A stretch of DNA of 64,000 bases from Cytophagales bacterium (GTDB taxonomy: Bacteria; Bacteroidota; Bacteroidia; Cytophagales; Cyclobacteriaceae): positions 62,001 through 126,000 of the forward strand of contig JAKSDO010000069.1 of assembly GCA_022360055.1 (NCBI GenBank), in the 5' to 3' direction. Each line of letters begins with the position of its first letter. Positions within the stretch are counted from its first letter, which is position 1. The notes beneath the pieces are model-generated. The model had not been told where the DNA came from. It did not search any database and saw only the letters and a list, made by a program, of their open reading frames with translations. Below, piece after piece: positions 53,592 to 62,871 of the stretch. A program made the position numbers and the translations under genes.

Positions 53592-55232
53592 ATGGTTGAC
53601 TTTAGGAAAATATTTTACCCGATTCTTTTAACTATAGCTTTTGGTGCATGCCAGAAACAAGAGCAGGAATTTAAACGCCCCAATATTCTTTTTATTACAA
53701 CTGATTATACGCGAGGAGAAGATTTGCCGGTAACCGGAGCTCCTTTTTTACATGCGCCTGCATTAACCAGGCTTTGCGAAGAAGGGGCGGTTTTTACACG
53801 TCATTGTTGTATCGCCCCCATTTGTATGCCCGCGCGGGCCACCATTGCTACCGGACATTATCCGCATTCTCATTCGCTTTGGGATAATCGCTCCATACCT
53901 TTAAAACAGCCCGGGCTTCCATTGCTCACGACCGATTTAAAGGAAATGGGGTATCAGACCATAGGAATAGGTAAAATGCATTTTCATCCTTTTAAATCGG
54001 ACTATGATTACGACATCAGAATTACTCTTGAAGGCAAAGACCGTAATTACCGTGATGATGATTATCAAAAGTATCTCGAGGAAAAAGGATCAAGCAGAGA
54101 AAAAATAAGGGAACAAAGAGATAACAGCGGATTACCCCGTGGTCAAAGTTTTTTCGATTGGCAAATCGATGAAGAATTGCACGCAGATGCTTTTGTTGGA
54201 TTAAAAACGGTTGAAACAATTCAAGAGCACAAGCTTTCGAAAGAAAATCCCTGGTTTATGTGGGTGTCGTTCACGGGACCACATAATCCATGGAATGCCC
54301 CGGAGCGTTTTGCAAAGTTGTATCGCGAAATGGATAACCTGCCAAACGGCGATTTTATTGAGGGGGAGCTCGATTCAAAACCCATCGACTATACACGGCA
54401 CCGCTATGGTTACGGAGGAGATTTAATGCGAATTTACGACCAAAAAAGCAATGAAGAGAAATTGGAAATCCGTAGGAATCTACGTGCAGGGCATTATGGT
54501 TTACTTTCCTTCATTGATGAATGGATTGCAAAGATTATGCAGGCACTGGAAAGAAGCGGGCAGTTGGAAAATACAATTGTTGTTTTCTCATCAGATCATG
54601 GAAGCGCTTTATTCGATAATGAAATGTTGCACAAAGGAGCTTCATTTCCAACACAATCATTGGTTCCGTTTGTGGTGTGGCATCCCGGTGTTATTGAGCC
54701 GGGCTTAAGAACTGAATTTACAACGCATGCCGATTTGTATTCAACGTTTCTTGAGCTGGCAGGAAATAAAAATCCTAAAAAAAATGAAGGAAAGAGTTTG
54801 GTCGAAGTATTTAGAACACCTGGTCAAGTTGTAAATGATTTTGTGGTTATTGAAAGTACAATGGTCACCTCCATCATGAATGATAAATGGTTGGCTGGCT
54901 TTCATCATATCACCAAAGAAGTGGAATTGTATGATTTAGAAAAAGACCCGATGTGCCATTTCAATATTTCCCAAGAAGAGTCGTCTCAACCGATAATCTC
55001 CGATTTAAAAACACAGCTATACCAATGGAGAAAAGATCTGGCTAAAAAAGGAGAAACCATTGATGAAGATCCTTTTTTGTGGTACGAAGAACTTGGTGAT
55101 ACAACACAGATTTCAAAATACTTTAAAAGCTATACAAATGCCTTCAAGCACCTTGCTAAAATGGATGATGAAACGCCCGGAGTTACTGGTGTTGCCGCCC
55201 AAAAAGTTCTTGATACGGCTGGAATTGATTAA
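53592..55232 (+). CDS. S1-type sulfatase
   Basis: The 546-residue protein has a lipoprotein-type leader (LTIAFGAC) and the sulfatase core: LFITTDYTRGEDLP (the second metal position, usually acidic or Gln, reads Tyr), Cys78 in CMPAR, IGIGKMHFHP (His and Lys of the active site), SFTGPHNPW and SSDHGSALFDNEMLHKG. It differs from the three later sulfatases, which form their own cluster. It starts 9 bases after the previous sulfatase gene. The formylglycine must be made by an enzyme encoded elsewhere. It would remove a sulfate ester from a carbohydrate; position unknown. Confidence 0.9.
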   Translation: MVDFRKIFYPILLTIAFGACQKQEQEFKRPNILFITTDYTRGEDLPVTGAPFLHAPALTRLCEEGAVFTRHCCIAPICMPARATIATGHYPHSHSLWDNRSIPLKQPGLPLLTTDLKEMGYQTIGIGKMHFHPFKSDYDYDIRITLEGKDRNYRDDDYQKYLEEKGSSREKIREQRDNSGLPRGQSFFDWQIDEELHADAFVGLKTVETIQEHKLSKENPWFMWVSFTGPHNPWNAPERFAKLYREMDNLPNGDFIEGELDSKPIDYTRHRYGYGGDLMRIYDQKSNEEKLEIRRNLRAGHYGLLSFIDEWIAKIMQALERSGQLENTIVVFSSDHGSALFDNEMLHKGASFPTQSLVPFVVWHPGVIEPGLRTEFTTHADLYSTFLELAGNKNPKKNEGKSLVEVFRTPGQVVNDFVVIESTMVTSIMNDKWLAGFHHITKEVELYDLEKDPMCHFNISQEESSQPIISDLKTQLYQWRKDLAKKGETIDEDPFLWYEELGDTTQISKYFKSYTNAFKHLAKMDDETPGVTGVAAQKVLDTAGID

Positions 55233-55255
55233 TAGAATTGAATAAGAATAATCCA

Positions 55256-56905
55256 ATGAAAATTTTAAACTACCTTTTGATGGTATTAACCATAGCAGTT
55301 TCTTTCAGATGCGAAGAAAAAGAAGATAAAAAACCCAATGTGTTGTTTGTATTGCTTGACGACCTTGGTTACTCTGACATGGGTTGTTACGGAGGTGAAA
55401 TAAATACACCACACATGGACCGGTTGGGAACCAATGGTTTGAGATTCGAATCCATTTACAACTCAGCACGCTGTTGTCCAAGCAGGGCTGCTCTAATGAC
55501 AGGCTTGTATCCACCTCAGGCCGGTATTGCTAACTTTACAACAAAAAACCCTAAAAAAGATCTTGGACCAGCTTATCTCGGTCATTTACGGAATGATTGC
55601 GTAACTCTTGGCGAAGTTTTGAAGACAGTGGGTTACAATACCTATTATGTCGGCAAATGGCACATGCATGAAAAAACCGGTCCGGTTAAACGCGGGTTTG
55701 ACGAATTTTTCGGATACGATATGGGATATGCCCAGGATCAGTGGGATCCGGATGCCTACATTCGCTTGCCGGAAGGTAGGGAAAAGGAGATTGACAAACC
55801 CAAAGGCGAGTTTTATGCGACTGATATTTTTAATGACTATGCTCTTGAGTTTTTAAAACAGGCGGAACAAAAAAAAGATCAGCCCTGGTTTCTATTCTTA
55901 GGCCATTCTTCGCCGCACTTTCCAGTTCAGGCACCTAAGGAAACTGTAGATAAATATTTTGATTTGTACATGCAAGGATGGGACAAATTAAGAGAAAAGC
56001 GTTTCGACCAATTAAAAGAAATTGGTTTGATTGAAGATAAAAACCGATGGACGCTACCGGAAAGAGCTCTTGTTCCGGTTGATCGCGATGAGGTTGCAAA
56101 TGGGTTTTCAGGCAAACAAAATCCTGCCTGGGATTCACTTGATATGGACAGAAAGCGTGATTTAGCGCGTAGAATGGCAACTTTTGCTGCAATGGTTGAA
56201 CACGTCGACCATGGAATCGGGCAAATTTTAAATTACCTAAAAGAAACAGGTCAGTACGATAATACGATCGTTATGCTTACCAGCGACAATGGTGCATGTT
56301 ACGAATGGGGACCTTTAGGTTTTGATGGCCCATCGAGAAGAGGATTAACTATTTTGCACAGAGGCGACAGCTTGAACCTTGTAGGACAAATAGGGTCACA
56401 CTCTTCTTATGGAAGTGCTTGGGCAAACTTGTGCAACACCCCTTTACAGCTCTATAAACACTTCACTCACGAGGGGGGTATTGCTTCTCCGTTTATTGTG
56501 CACTGGCCGAATGGTATAAAAAGTAAAAACGGGGAGTGGATACGAGAAAAAATTCACCTGATTGATATTATGCCTACACTTTGCGATGTAACAGGTGCGC
56601 AGTATCCTGAAACGTTTGACGGAAACTCGATCCAGAAAATGGAAGGCGTAAGCCTGCTAAACATTTTCCAAGGCGAAACGCTCCAGATTCGGCCGATCTA
56701 TTTTTCGCATCAGGGGGCCAGAGCAGTGGTATTGGGCGATTGGAAGGCGGTATGGGGTAAAAATATGCCTTACGAGATAAGCTGGGAACTTTACAATTTA
56801 AAAGAAGACCGGTGTGAAACCAACAATCTGGCAGAGCAAAATCCGCAAAAAGTTAAAGAGTTATCGGCAATGTGGGAAGAATATGCAGCCAGAGTAGGAC
56901 TTTAG
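55256..56905 (+). CDS. S1-type (S1_4-like) sulfatase
   Basis: About 549 residues from the internal ATG (a TTG gives seven more codons upstream). After a hydrophobic leader comes the arylsulfatase start LLDDLGYSDMGCYGGEINTP, Cys73 in the CCPSR motif, YYVGKWHMH, GHSSPHFPVQAP and TSDNGACYEWGP. Together with the next two genes it forms a tandem of closely related enzymes (the SDxGCYGGEI-x-TP start and NSARCCP are the same), suggesting duplication followed by change of specificity. It follows the previous sulfatase by 23 bases. Secreted, probably periplasmic. Confidence 0.91.
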   Translation: MKILNYLLMVLTIAVSFRCEEKEDKKPNVLFVLLDDLGYSDMGCYGGEINTPHMDRLGTNGLRFESIYNSARCCPSRAALMTGLYPPQAGIANFTTKNPKKDLGPAYLGHLRNDCVTLGEVLKTVGYNTYYVGKWHMHEKTGPVKRGFDEFFGYDMGYAQDQWDPDAYIRLPEGREKEIDKPKGEFYATDIFNDYALEFLKQAEQKKDQPWFLFLGHSSPHFPVQAPKETVDKYFDLYMQGWDKLREKRFDQLKEIGLIEDKNRWTLPERALVPVDRDEVANGFSGKQNPAWDSLDMDRKRDLARRMATFAAMVEHVDHGIGQILNYLKETGQYDNTIVMLTSDNGACYEWGPLGFDGPSRRGLTILHRGDSLNLVGQIGSHSSYGSAWANLCNTPLQLYKHFTHEGGIASPFIVHWPNGIKSKNGEWIREKIHLIDIMPTLCDVTGAQYPETFDGNSIQKMEGVSLLNIFQGETLQIRPIYFSHQGARAVVLGDWKAVWGKNMPYEISWELYNLKEDRCETNNLAEQNPQKVKELSAMWEEYAARVGL

Positions 56906-56919
56906 AGAAAATTTGTGAT

Positions 56920-58644
56920 ATGAAACAGATAAGATTTGTAACTGCTTGTGTGCTCATTTGTTTTGCGGCTGTTTCGGTTTTTGCTGATTCACCCCAAACA
57001 CAGAGGCCCAACATCATTGTCATTCTTTCAGACGACATGGGGTATTCGGATATTGGTTGTTATGGCGGAGAAATAAATACTCCTAATCTTGACCGTTTAG
57101 CTGAAAAAGGATTACGATTTACTCAGTTTTACAATTCTGCACGATGTTGTCCGACCAGGGCTAGTTTACTCACCGGTGTTTATCCGCATCAGGCTGGAAT
57201 CGGTTTAATGGTAAATGACAGAAACCTACCCGGGTACAAAGGCGATCTTGGAAGCAATGTTTGTACCATAGCAGAAGTATTACGTGATCGTGGTTACCGG
57301 ACGTATATGTCAGGCAAATGGCATGTAACACGTCATAAGGAATCCAACGGACCAAAATTTAACTGGCCTTTGCAACGCGGGTTCGAGAAGTTTTATGGAA
57401 CCATCGCAGGAGCCGGAAGTTTTTACGATCCTGCTACATTATGCCGGGGAAATACCTTTATTACACCCCTTAATGATTCGTTGTATCAACCGAAAATCTA
57501 CTATTATACAAATGCCATTTCCGATAATGCCATTGAGTTTTTGAAAGACCACCGGAAAGAGTCGCCTGAAAAACCGTTTTTTATGTACGTGGCTTACACT
57601 GCGGCACACTGGCCGCTTCATGCTTTGCCCGAAGATATTGAGAAGTACAGGGGTACATATGACGGTGGATTTCAACCGGTTCGTAAAGCGCGCATGGAGA
57701 AAATGAAAAAACTTGGTATTATTGACCCCGGATGGAAAATGGCTGACCAAGCAGAGGATTGGGAGCATACAAAACATAAGGAATGGGAAATCCGAAACAT
57801 GGAGGTTTATGCCGCTATGGTCGATTGTATGGACCGGGGTATTGGTAAATTAGTTGATGAGCTAAAAAAACAGGGATGTTTTGAAAATACCGTAATAATG
57901 TATCTTCAGGACAACGGTGGATGCGCTGAAGGATACGGAAGAAATGTACCTAAAAAACCTTATTCCACCGATTTAAAACCAATGGCTTCCGATGAGTTGC
58001 AGACCAGAATCTGGCCTCCAATGCAAACCCGCGACGGCAGACCGGTAAAACATGGCCCCGGCGTTATGGCAGGAGCTGAGGATACTTTTATAGCCTACGG
58101 AAAAGGCTGGGCAAACGTATCGAATACTCCTTTCCGCGAATACAAACATTTTGTTCATGAAGGAGGGATTGCGACTCCGTTTATTGTTTCGTGGCCGGAT
58201 GGTATCCGGGAAAAATTGAATGGCAATCTTATTGAAGAACCTGCACACCTCGTAGATGTTATGTCGACCTGTGTTGATATAAGCGGAACGGCCTTTCCTG
58301 AGAAGGAGAGGGACAATGAGATTCTCCCAATGGAAGGAATTAGTTTATCTCCTTTTTTTAAAGGCAAAAAGACATCCAGAAATGATGCCATTTATTTTGA
58401 GCATCATTTGAATTCGGCCGTACGGGAAGGCAACTGGAAACTGGTGAGAAAAGGGAATACAAAAACAGGTGAATATTCGCCCTGGGAATTGTACAATATG
58501 AAAAAAGACCGTACAGAAATGAACAATCTTGCAGAAAAATATCCTAAAAGAGTAAACGCCCTTTCTGTAAAATGGTATACCTGGGCGAAAAGAACAAACG
58601 TTTTTCCCAGTCCGTTCAAGAACAAAAAAGAAAATTCAAATTGA
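56920..58644 (+). CDS. S1-type (S1_4-like) sulfatase
   Basis: About 574 residues from the Met that gives the signal peptide (VTACVLICFAAVSVFA); the longest frame starts 48 bases earlier inside the previous gene. Core: LSDDMGYSDIGCYGGEINTP, Cys76 in CCPTR, MSGKWHVTRH, YTAAHWPLHALPED and QDNGGCAEGYGRN. It is most similar in its N-terminal third to the sulfatases on either side. It begins 14 bases after the previous stop and its stop overlaps the TTG start of the next gene. Secreted; its sulfate-ester target is unknown. Confidence 0.91.
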   Translation: MKQIRFVTACVLICFAAVSVFADSPQTQRPNIIVILSDDMGYSDIGCYGGEINTPNLDRLAEKGLRFTQFYNSARCCPTRASLLTGVYPHQAGIGLMVNDRNLPGYKGDLGSNVCTIAEVLRDRGYRTYMSGKWHVTRHKESNGPKFNWPLQRGFEKFYGTIAGAGSFYDPATLCRGNTFITPLNDSLYQPKIYYYTNAISDNAIEFLKDHRKESPEKPFFMYVAYTAAHWPLHALPEDIEKYRGTYDGGFQPVRKARMEKMKKLGIIDPGWKMADQAEDWEHTKHKEWEIRNMEVYAAMVDCMDRGIGKLVDELKKQGCFENTVIMYLQDNGGCAEGYGRNVPKKPYSTDLKPMASDELQTRIWPPMQTRDGRPVKHGPGVMAGAEDTFIAYGKGWANVSNTPFREYKHFVHEGGIATPFIVSWPDGIREKLNGNLIEEPAHLVDVMSTCVDISGTAFPEKERDNEILPMEGISLSPFFKGKKTSRNDAIYFEHHLNSAVREGNWKLVRKGNTKTGEYSPWELYNMKKDRTEMNNLAEKYPKRVNALSVKWYTWAKRTNVFPSPFKNKKENSN

Positions 58645-60308
58645 ACCAACTCATAAACATAAGGGCAATTTTAATCCCTATAGCAACTCTTTTTTTCTTA
58701 ACCTCTTGTCATAGAGAAAAAGGAAATGAGCATCAACCCAACATTCTCTTAATTTTGGCCGACGACATGGGCTACTCCGATATTGGATGTTATGGCGGGG
58801 AAATTTCTACTCCGAATTTGGATGCTCTTGCTGAAAACGGAATACGGTTTACAGATTTTTATAATTCCGCCCGCTGCTGTCCTACCCGCGCCAGTTTAAT
58901 GACAGGACTTTATCCCCACGAATGCGGAATCGGTCATATGACCCATATTTCAAACGGGCCGGGTTATTTGGGGATTCTGAATGATTCGTGTGTTACCATT
59001 CCTGAAGTTTTAGCCGCCGTTGGATATTCGACCGGGATTTCCGGGAAATGGCATGCAGGAACAGTGAAAAAATCGTGGCCCGAAAACCGAGGTTTTCAAA
59101 AGTCCTACTGTATTCATAACTGGGTCGATAGCTATTTTAAGGTTTTAAAAGGGTGCGAGATTTTTGAGGATGGTAAACTTGTTATTCCGGCAACCGCCAA
59201 TCCCGGAGAATACGAACCACAGCCTGATGGAAAAGAATGGTACACCACAGATGTGTTTACTTCGAAAGCCATTGAACACATCGATCTGGCTCTGGCCGAA
59301 GGAAAACCATTTTTTGAATACGTAGCGTACAATGCACCACACTGGCCACTAGAAGCACATGATGAGGTGATTGAAAAATACCTGGACAAATATGTAGCCG
59401 GTTACGAAAAACTTCGTCAGGATAAGTATGAAAAAATGATTGAAATGGGGTTGGTTTCGCCCGATTGGGAATTGCCCGAAAAAGATACGCCGGAGTGGGA
59501 AAGTTTGCCCGATACGGTAAAAGCTGACTTGCAATTCCTGCGCGCCATCTATTCTGCCCAAATTGATATCATGGACGATAACATCGGACGCATGGTAAAT
59601 CATTTAAAAGAAAAAGGCGAGTTGGATAACACCCTGATTTTCTTCTTGTCAGATAACGGATGTTCTGCCGAGCCAATGGGAGAAGATTATGGTTGGCAAT
59701 GGGGAAAAAATACCCAACGAAATTACGGCAAGTGGCGCAAAGACTCGGGACGTGCAGGGACCAGCCAGGGGCGTGTTTGGACAGTGACCAGTAACACCCC
59801 CTTCCGAAAATTTAAACGCTACTGCCATGAAGGAGGTATTGCAACTCCACTAATTGTGCATTGGCCCAAAGGAATTAAAAATACGGGAACAATGGATGAA
59901 GAGCCCGGTCACGTGGTTGATATCATGGCCACCTGCCTGGAAGTTTCAGGTGCAAACTACCCCGAAAACAGAGATGGAATACCGGTTTTGCCAAAACAAG
60001 GAATCAGCCTGGTTGATAACTTTAATGGAAAGGTAGGAAAGAAACATGACTTCATATTCTGGGAGCACGAAGGACACGGAGCCATTAGAAAGGGCAACTG
60101 GAAACTGGTTTCTGATAATCCGGAAGATGAAACGCTTTGGGAACTCTACGATTTAAATTCGAACAGAACCGAAACCAACAACCTGGCTGAGAAATATCCT
60201 GAAAGGGTTGAAGAATTAAAAGTGCTTTGGGAAAAAACAGCCTATGAAACAAAGGTTTGGCCAAAACCGTCAAGAGAAACAGCCAAACCAAATCCGATTG
60301 AGTATTAA
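58641..60308 (+). CDS. S1-type (S1_4-like) sulfatase lipoprotein, TTG start
   Basis: About 555 residues. The start was placed at a TTG whose last two bases form the previous gene's TGA (TTGA overlap); this gives a clean lipoprotein signal (INIRAILIPIATLFFLTSC), whereas the longer frame lies inside the previous gene. Core: LADDMGYSDIGCYGGEISTP, Cys79 in CCPTR, ISGKWHAG, YNAPHWPLEAHDE and LSDNGCSAEPMG. It is the last sulfatase of the tandem and precedes the second DUF1680 gene by 83 bases. Translational coupling to the previous sulfatase is likely. Confidence 0.9.
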   Translation: MNQLINIRAILIPIATLFFLTSCHREKGNEHQPNILLILADDMGYSDIGCYGGEISTPNLDALAENGIRFTDFYNSARCCPTRASLMTGLYPHECGIGHMTHISNGPGYLGILNDSCVTIPEVLAAVGYSTGISGKWHAGTVKKSWPENRGFQKSYCIHNWVDSYFKVLKGCEIFEDGKLVIPATANPGEYEPQPDGKEWYTTDVFTSKAIEHIDLALAEGKPFFEYVAYNAPHWPLEAHDEVIEKYLDKYVAGYEKLRQDKYEKMIEMGLVSPDWELPEKDTPEWESLPDTVKADLQFLRAIYSAQIDIMDDNIGRMVNHLKEKGELDNTLIFFLSDNGCSAEPMGEDYGWQWGKNTQRNYGKWRKDSGRAGTSQGRVWTVTSNTPFRKFKRYCHEGGIATPLIVHWPKGIKNTGTMDEEPGHVVDIMATCLEVSGANYPENRDGIPVLPKQGISLVDNFNGKVGKKHDFIFWEHEGHGAIRKGNWKLVSDNPEDETLWELYDLNSNRTETNNLAEKYPERVEELKVLWEKTAYETKVWPKPSRETAKPNPIEY

Positions 60309-60391
60309 TGGAAATATGTAACTTAATAATTTATGGGGAACGGGATTTTTAAGATCGGAGTTTTTTCGGTCTTCCGTCCAATTCTGAAGAT

Positions 60392-62404
60392 ATGAAACCT
60401 ATAGTTCTAATCGTTTGCATTTCCATGTTTTTTGCAGTATCGGCAAAACAACAAGGCAACAAACACTACATCACAAATCAGGCTCCTTTAATCGAGCAAC
60501 CATACACCGCATTGCCGCTGGGGACAATAAAGCCCAAGGGAATGCTGCAGAAGATGCTGGAAATTCAACGCGATGGTTTAACCGGTAATTTGGACGATGT
60601 TTACGAAGTGGTTTGCGGCGATAACAACGGTTGGCTTGGCGGTACCGGCGACGGCTGGGAGCGCGGTCCGTATTGGGTGGATGGTCTTGTTCCGCTGGCT
60701 TATCTTTTAGATGATCCTCAATTGAAAGCCAAAGCCCAAAATTGGGTGGATTGGAGTATTGAAAATCAGCAATCAAATGGCTATTTCGGCCCGCAGCCTT
60801 TGCCTGAGGATTATGAGAAAATTCCGGGAACACAACAGGGAATGCGCGAGGATTGGTGGCCTAAAATGGTGATGCTGAAGGTGCTTCAGCAATATTATAC
60901 CGCGACTGGAGATGAACGTGTGATTGAATTGATGACCCGATATTTTAAGTACCAGTTGGAAACTTTGCCTGAAAAGGAATTGGACTTTGTTACCTATTGG
61001 GCAAACCGCAGGGGAGGCGACAATCTGCAAATTGTATATTGGCTTTACAACATCACGGGTGATAAATTCTTGCTGGAACTGGGAGAATTGCTTCACGAAC
61101 AAACTTACGATTGGACAGAGCTTTTTACGAATAATTCACTTCGAAAAGCAAATCCATATGCCTCGGTTCATTGTGTAAATCTGGCGCAGGGATTAAAAGA
61201 ACCAGTAATTTATTACCAGCAGAGTAAGGACTCAAAATATGTTGATGCCGTAAAAGAAGGATTGGCGGCAGTTCGCGATGTACACGGTTTTGTAACCGGC
61301 ATGTACGGTGGCGACGAAGCCCTGCACGGCAATGATCCGACTCAGGGCTCGGAGTTCTGTTCTGCCGTTGAAATGATGTATTCCTTTGAAGGAATTTTGC
61401 CCATTACAGGAGATGTTTATTACGCCGATTACCTCGAGAAAATTGCTTACAATGTCTTGCCGACACAACATACCGATGATTTTATGCGCAGACAATATTA
61501 TCAGCAAACCAACCAGGTTTTAATAACGCACGAGCCTAAAAATTTCGATTGCGATTACCACGGTAGTGCTACCTTATTCGGAACAACCACCGGATATCCG
61601 TGTTGTTTGGCAAATATGCACCAGGGATGGCCAAAGTTTGTTCAAAATATGTGGTATGCCACAGCTGATAATGGCTTGGCAGCCTTGGTTTACGGACCTT
61701 CGGAAGTAAAAGCAAAGGTGGCTGAAGGAGCTGAAGTTGAGTTTTTGGAAGAGACCGCCTACCCGTTTAAGGAGGATATAAAATTTACGTACAAAACATC
61801 CAAAACAGTGAAGTTCCCACTCCACCTGCGCATTCCGCTTTGGTGTAAGAATGCTGAACTAAAAGTTAACGGTAAGGCCGTTGATTTTAGTTCGGAAAAC
61901 AACATTGCAGTTCTTGATCGAGCGTGGAAACAAGGCGATGTGGTTGAATTGTACCTCCCAATGGAGCTTCGTTTCTCCCGTTGGTATGAGCGTTCGTTGG
62001 GCATTGAACGCGGGCCACTGGTTTATGCACTTAAAATTGAAGAAGATTGGCGAAGTGTAAAAATCGATAAATACACCGATACCTATTACGAAGTTTACCC
62101 TGAAACGCCCTGGAATTATGGTATTCAACGCCGAACAATAAAGCCGGAGAAGTTTGAGGTTGTTGTCGCAGATAAAGTTGCAAACATGCCATGGAACCCG
62201 GAAAATGCACCAATAATGCTTAAAACAACCGGTAAGCAAATCCCGTTTTGGAAACTGTACAATGGTTCAACTGGAAAGATTCCATTATCGCCGCATCCGC
62301 TGCGAAAAGTTGAAACACCGGAAGAGGAAATCACCCTTATACCTTATGGTTGTACAACTTTACGGATAGCTCAGTTTCCGGTAATTGAACGTCAATTAAA
62401 ATAA
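60392..62404 (+). CDS. Second DUF1680 (GH127-like) glycosidase
   Basis: The 670-residue secreted protein (signal peptide MKPIVLIVCISMFFAVSA) is a DUF1680-type alpha/alpha-barrel: PLIEQPYTALPLGTIKPKGM at the start, WERGPYWVDGLVPLAYLLDD, and GEFCSAVE-like SEFCSAVEMMYSF. The zinc-thiolate pattern is kept: Glu321 and Cys323 (E-F-C) and Cys404-Cys405 (PCCLANMH). It is clearly diverged from the first GH127 protein and lacks its C-terminal discoidin part. It is the last enzyme of the locus. It may act on a differently linked or substituted arabinofuranoside, or another furanose such as aceric-acid-type sugars. Confidence 0.8.
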   Translation: MKPIVLIVCISMFFAVSAKQQGNKHYITNQAPLIEQPYTALPLGTIKPKGMLQKMLEIQRDGLTGNLDDVYEVVCGDNNGWLGGTGDGWERGPYWVDGLVPLAYLLDDPQLKAKAQNWVDWSIENQQSNGYFGPQPLPEDYEKIPGTQQGMREDWWPKMVMLKVLQQYYTATGDERVIELMTRYFKYQLETLPEKELDFVTYWANRRGGDNLQIVYWLYNITGDKFLLELGELLHEQTYDWTELFTNNSLRKANPYASVHCVNLAQGLKEPVIYYQQSKDSKYVDAVKEGLAAVRDVHGFVTGMYGGDEALHGNDPTQGSEFCSAVEMMYSFEGILPITGDVYYADYLEKIAYNVLPTQHTDDFMRRQYYQQTNQVLITHEPKNFDCDYHGSATLFGTTTGYPCCLANMHQGWPKFVQNMWYATADNGLAALVYGPSEVKAKVAEGAEVEFLEETAYPFKEDIKFTYKTSKTVKFPLHLRIPLWCKNAELKVNGKAVDFSSENNIAVLDRAWKQGDVVELYLPMELRFSRWYERSLGIERGPLVYALKIEEDWRSVKIDKYTDTYYEVYPETPWNYGIQRRTIKPEKFEVVVADKVANMPWNPENAPIMLKTTGKQIPFWKLYNGSTGKIPLSPHPLRKVETPEEEITLIPYGCTTLRIAQFPVIERQLK

Positions 62405-62871
62405 CATCCGTTCGGCATATTATCTTAGAATACTTCAATTGCTTCTTAATGCTTCAACTTCTATCCCGGACCATCGTCTCACTGAATTGCGGAAAGTGAG
62501 AAAATATCTCGTGCTGATCTTATGTCCAGATGGCACAGAATATTTGTCAACTCTCCGGTCTCCGGGATAAGAGGTGCCGGACGAAATTGTAAGATTTTCG
62601 TGAATACTACTTCCTATTGAGGTATCGGACCGGTACTTTTTTGTTAATTTTATGGTTTACCAGTGTTAAGTAAAAAGTAACGTGTCATTTCAAGGCCTAA
62701 CATTTTTGCAAAATGCACAAATTTGAATGACGTAGTCTTGTGTATTTATTTGATTTACAGATTTTTATAAAAACACGTCATCGGTAACGGCGTAAGAAAT
62801 GACAAAAACGTCGTTTTATGATTAACTTAACACGAATTGACTACATTTTTAAGACAGTGAGAAAAGTAGAT
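62405..62871. other. Intergenic region with inverted repeats, no gene seen
   Basis: This 467-base gap has no convincing gene. It includes TATCCCGGA (62462-62470) with its exact complement TCCGGGATA (62561-62569), and inside that a smaller hairpin TCTCACT/AGTGAGA (62477-62483, 62495-62501). The remainder is AT-rich and may contain the promoter of the WG-repeat gene. Confidence 0.4.

Noticed and set aside
60340-60375. Hairpin AAGATCG/CGGTCTT before the second DUF1680 gene
   Set aside because: Seven pairs with one wobble and a T-rich loop; too weak to call a terminator, though an attenuating role is possible.
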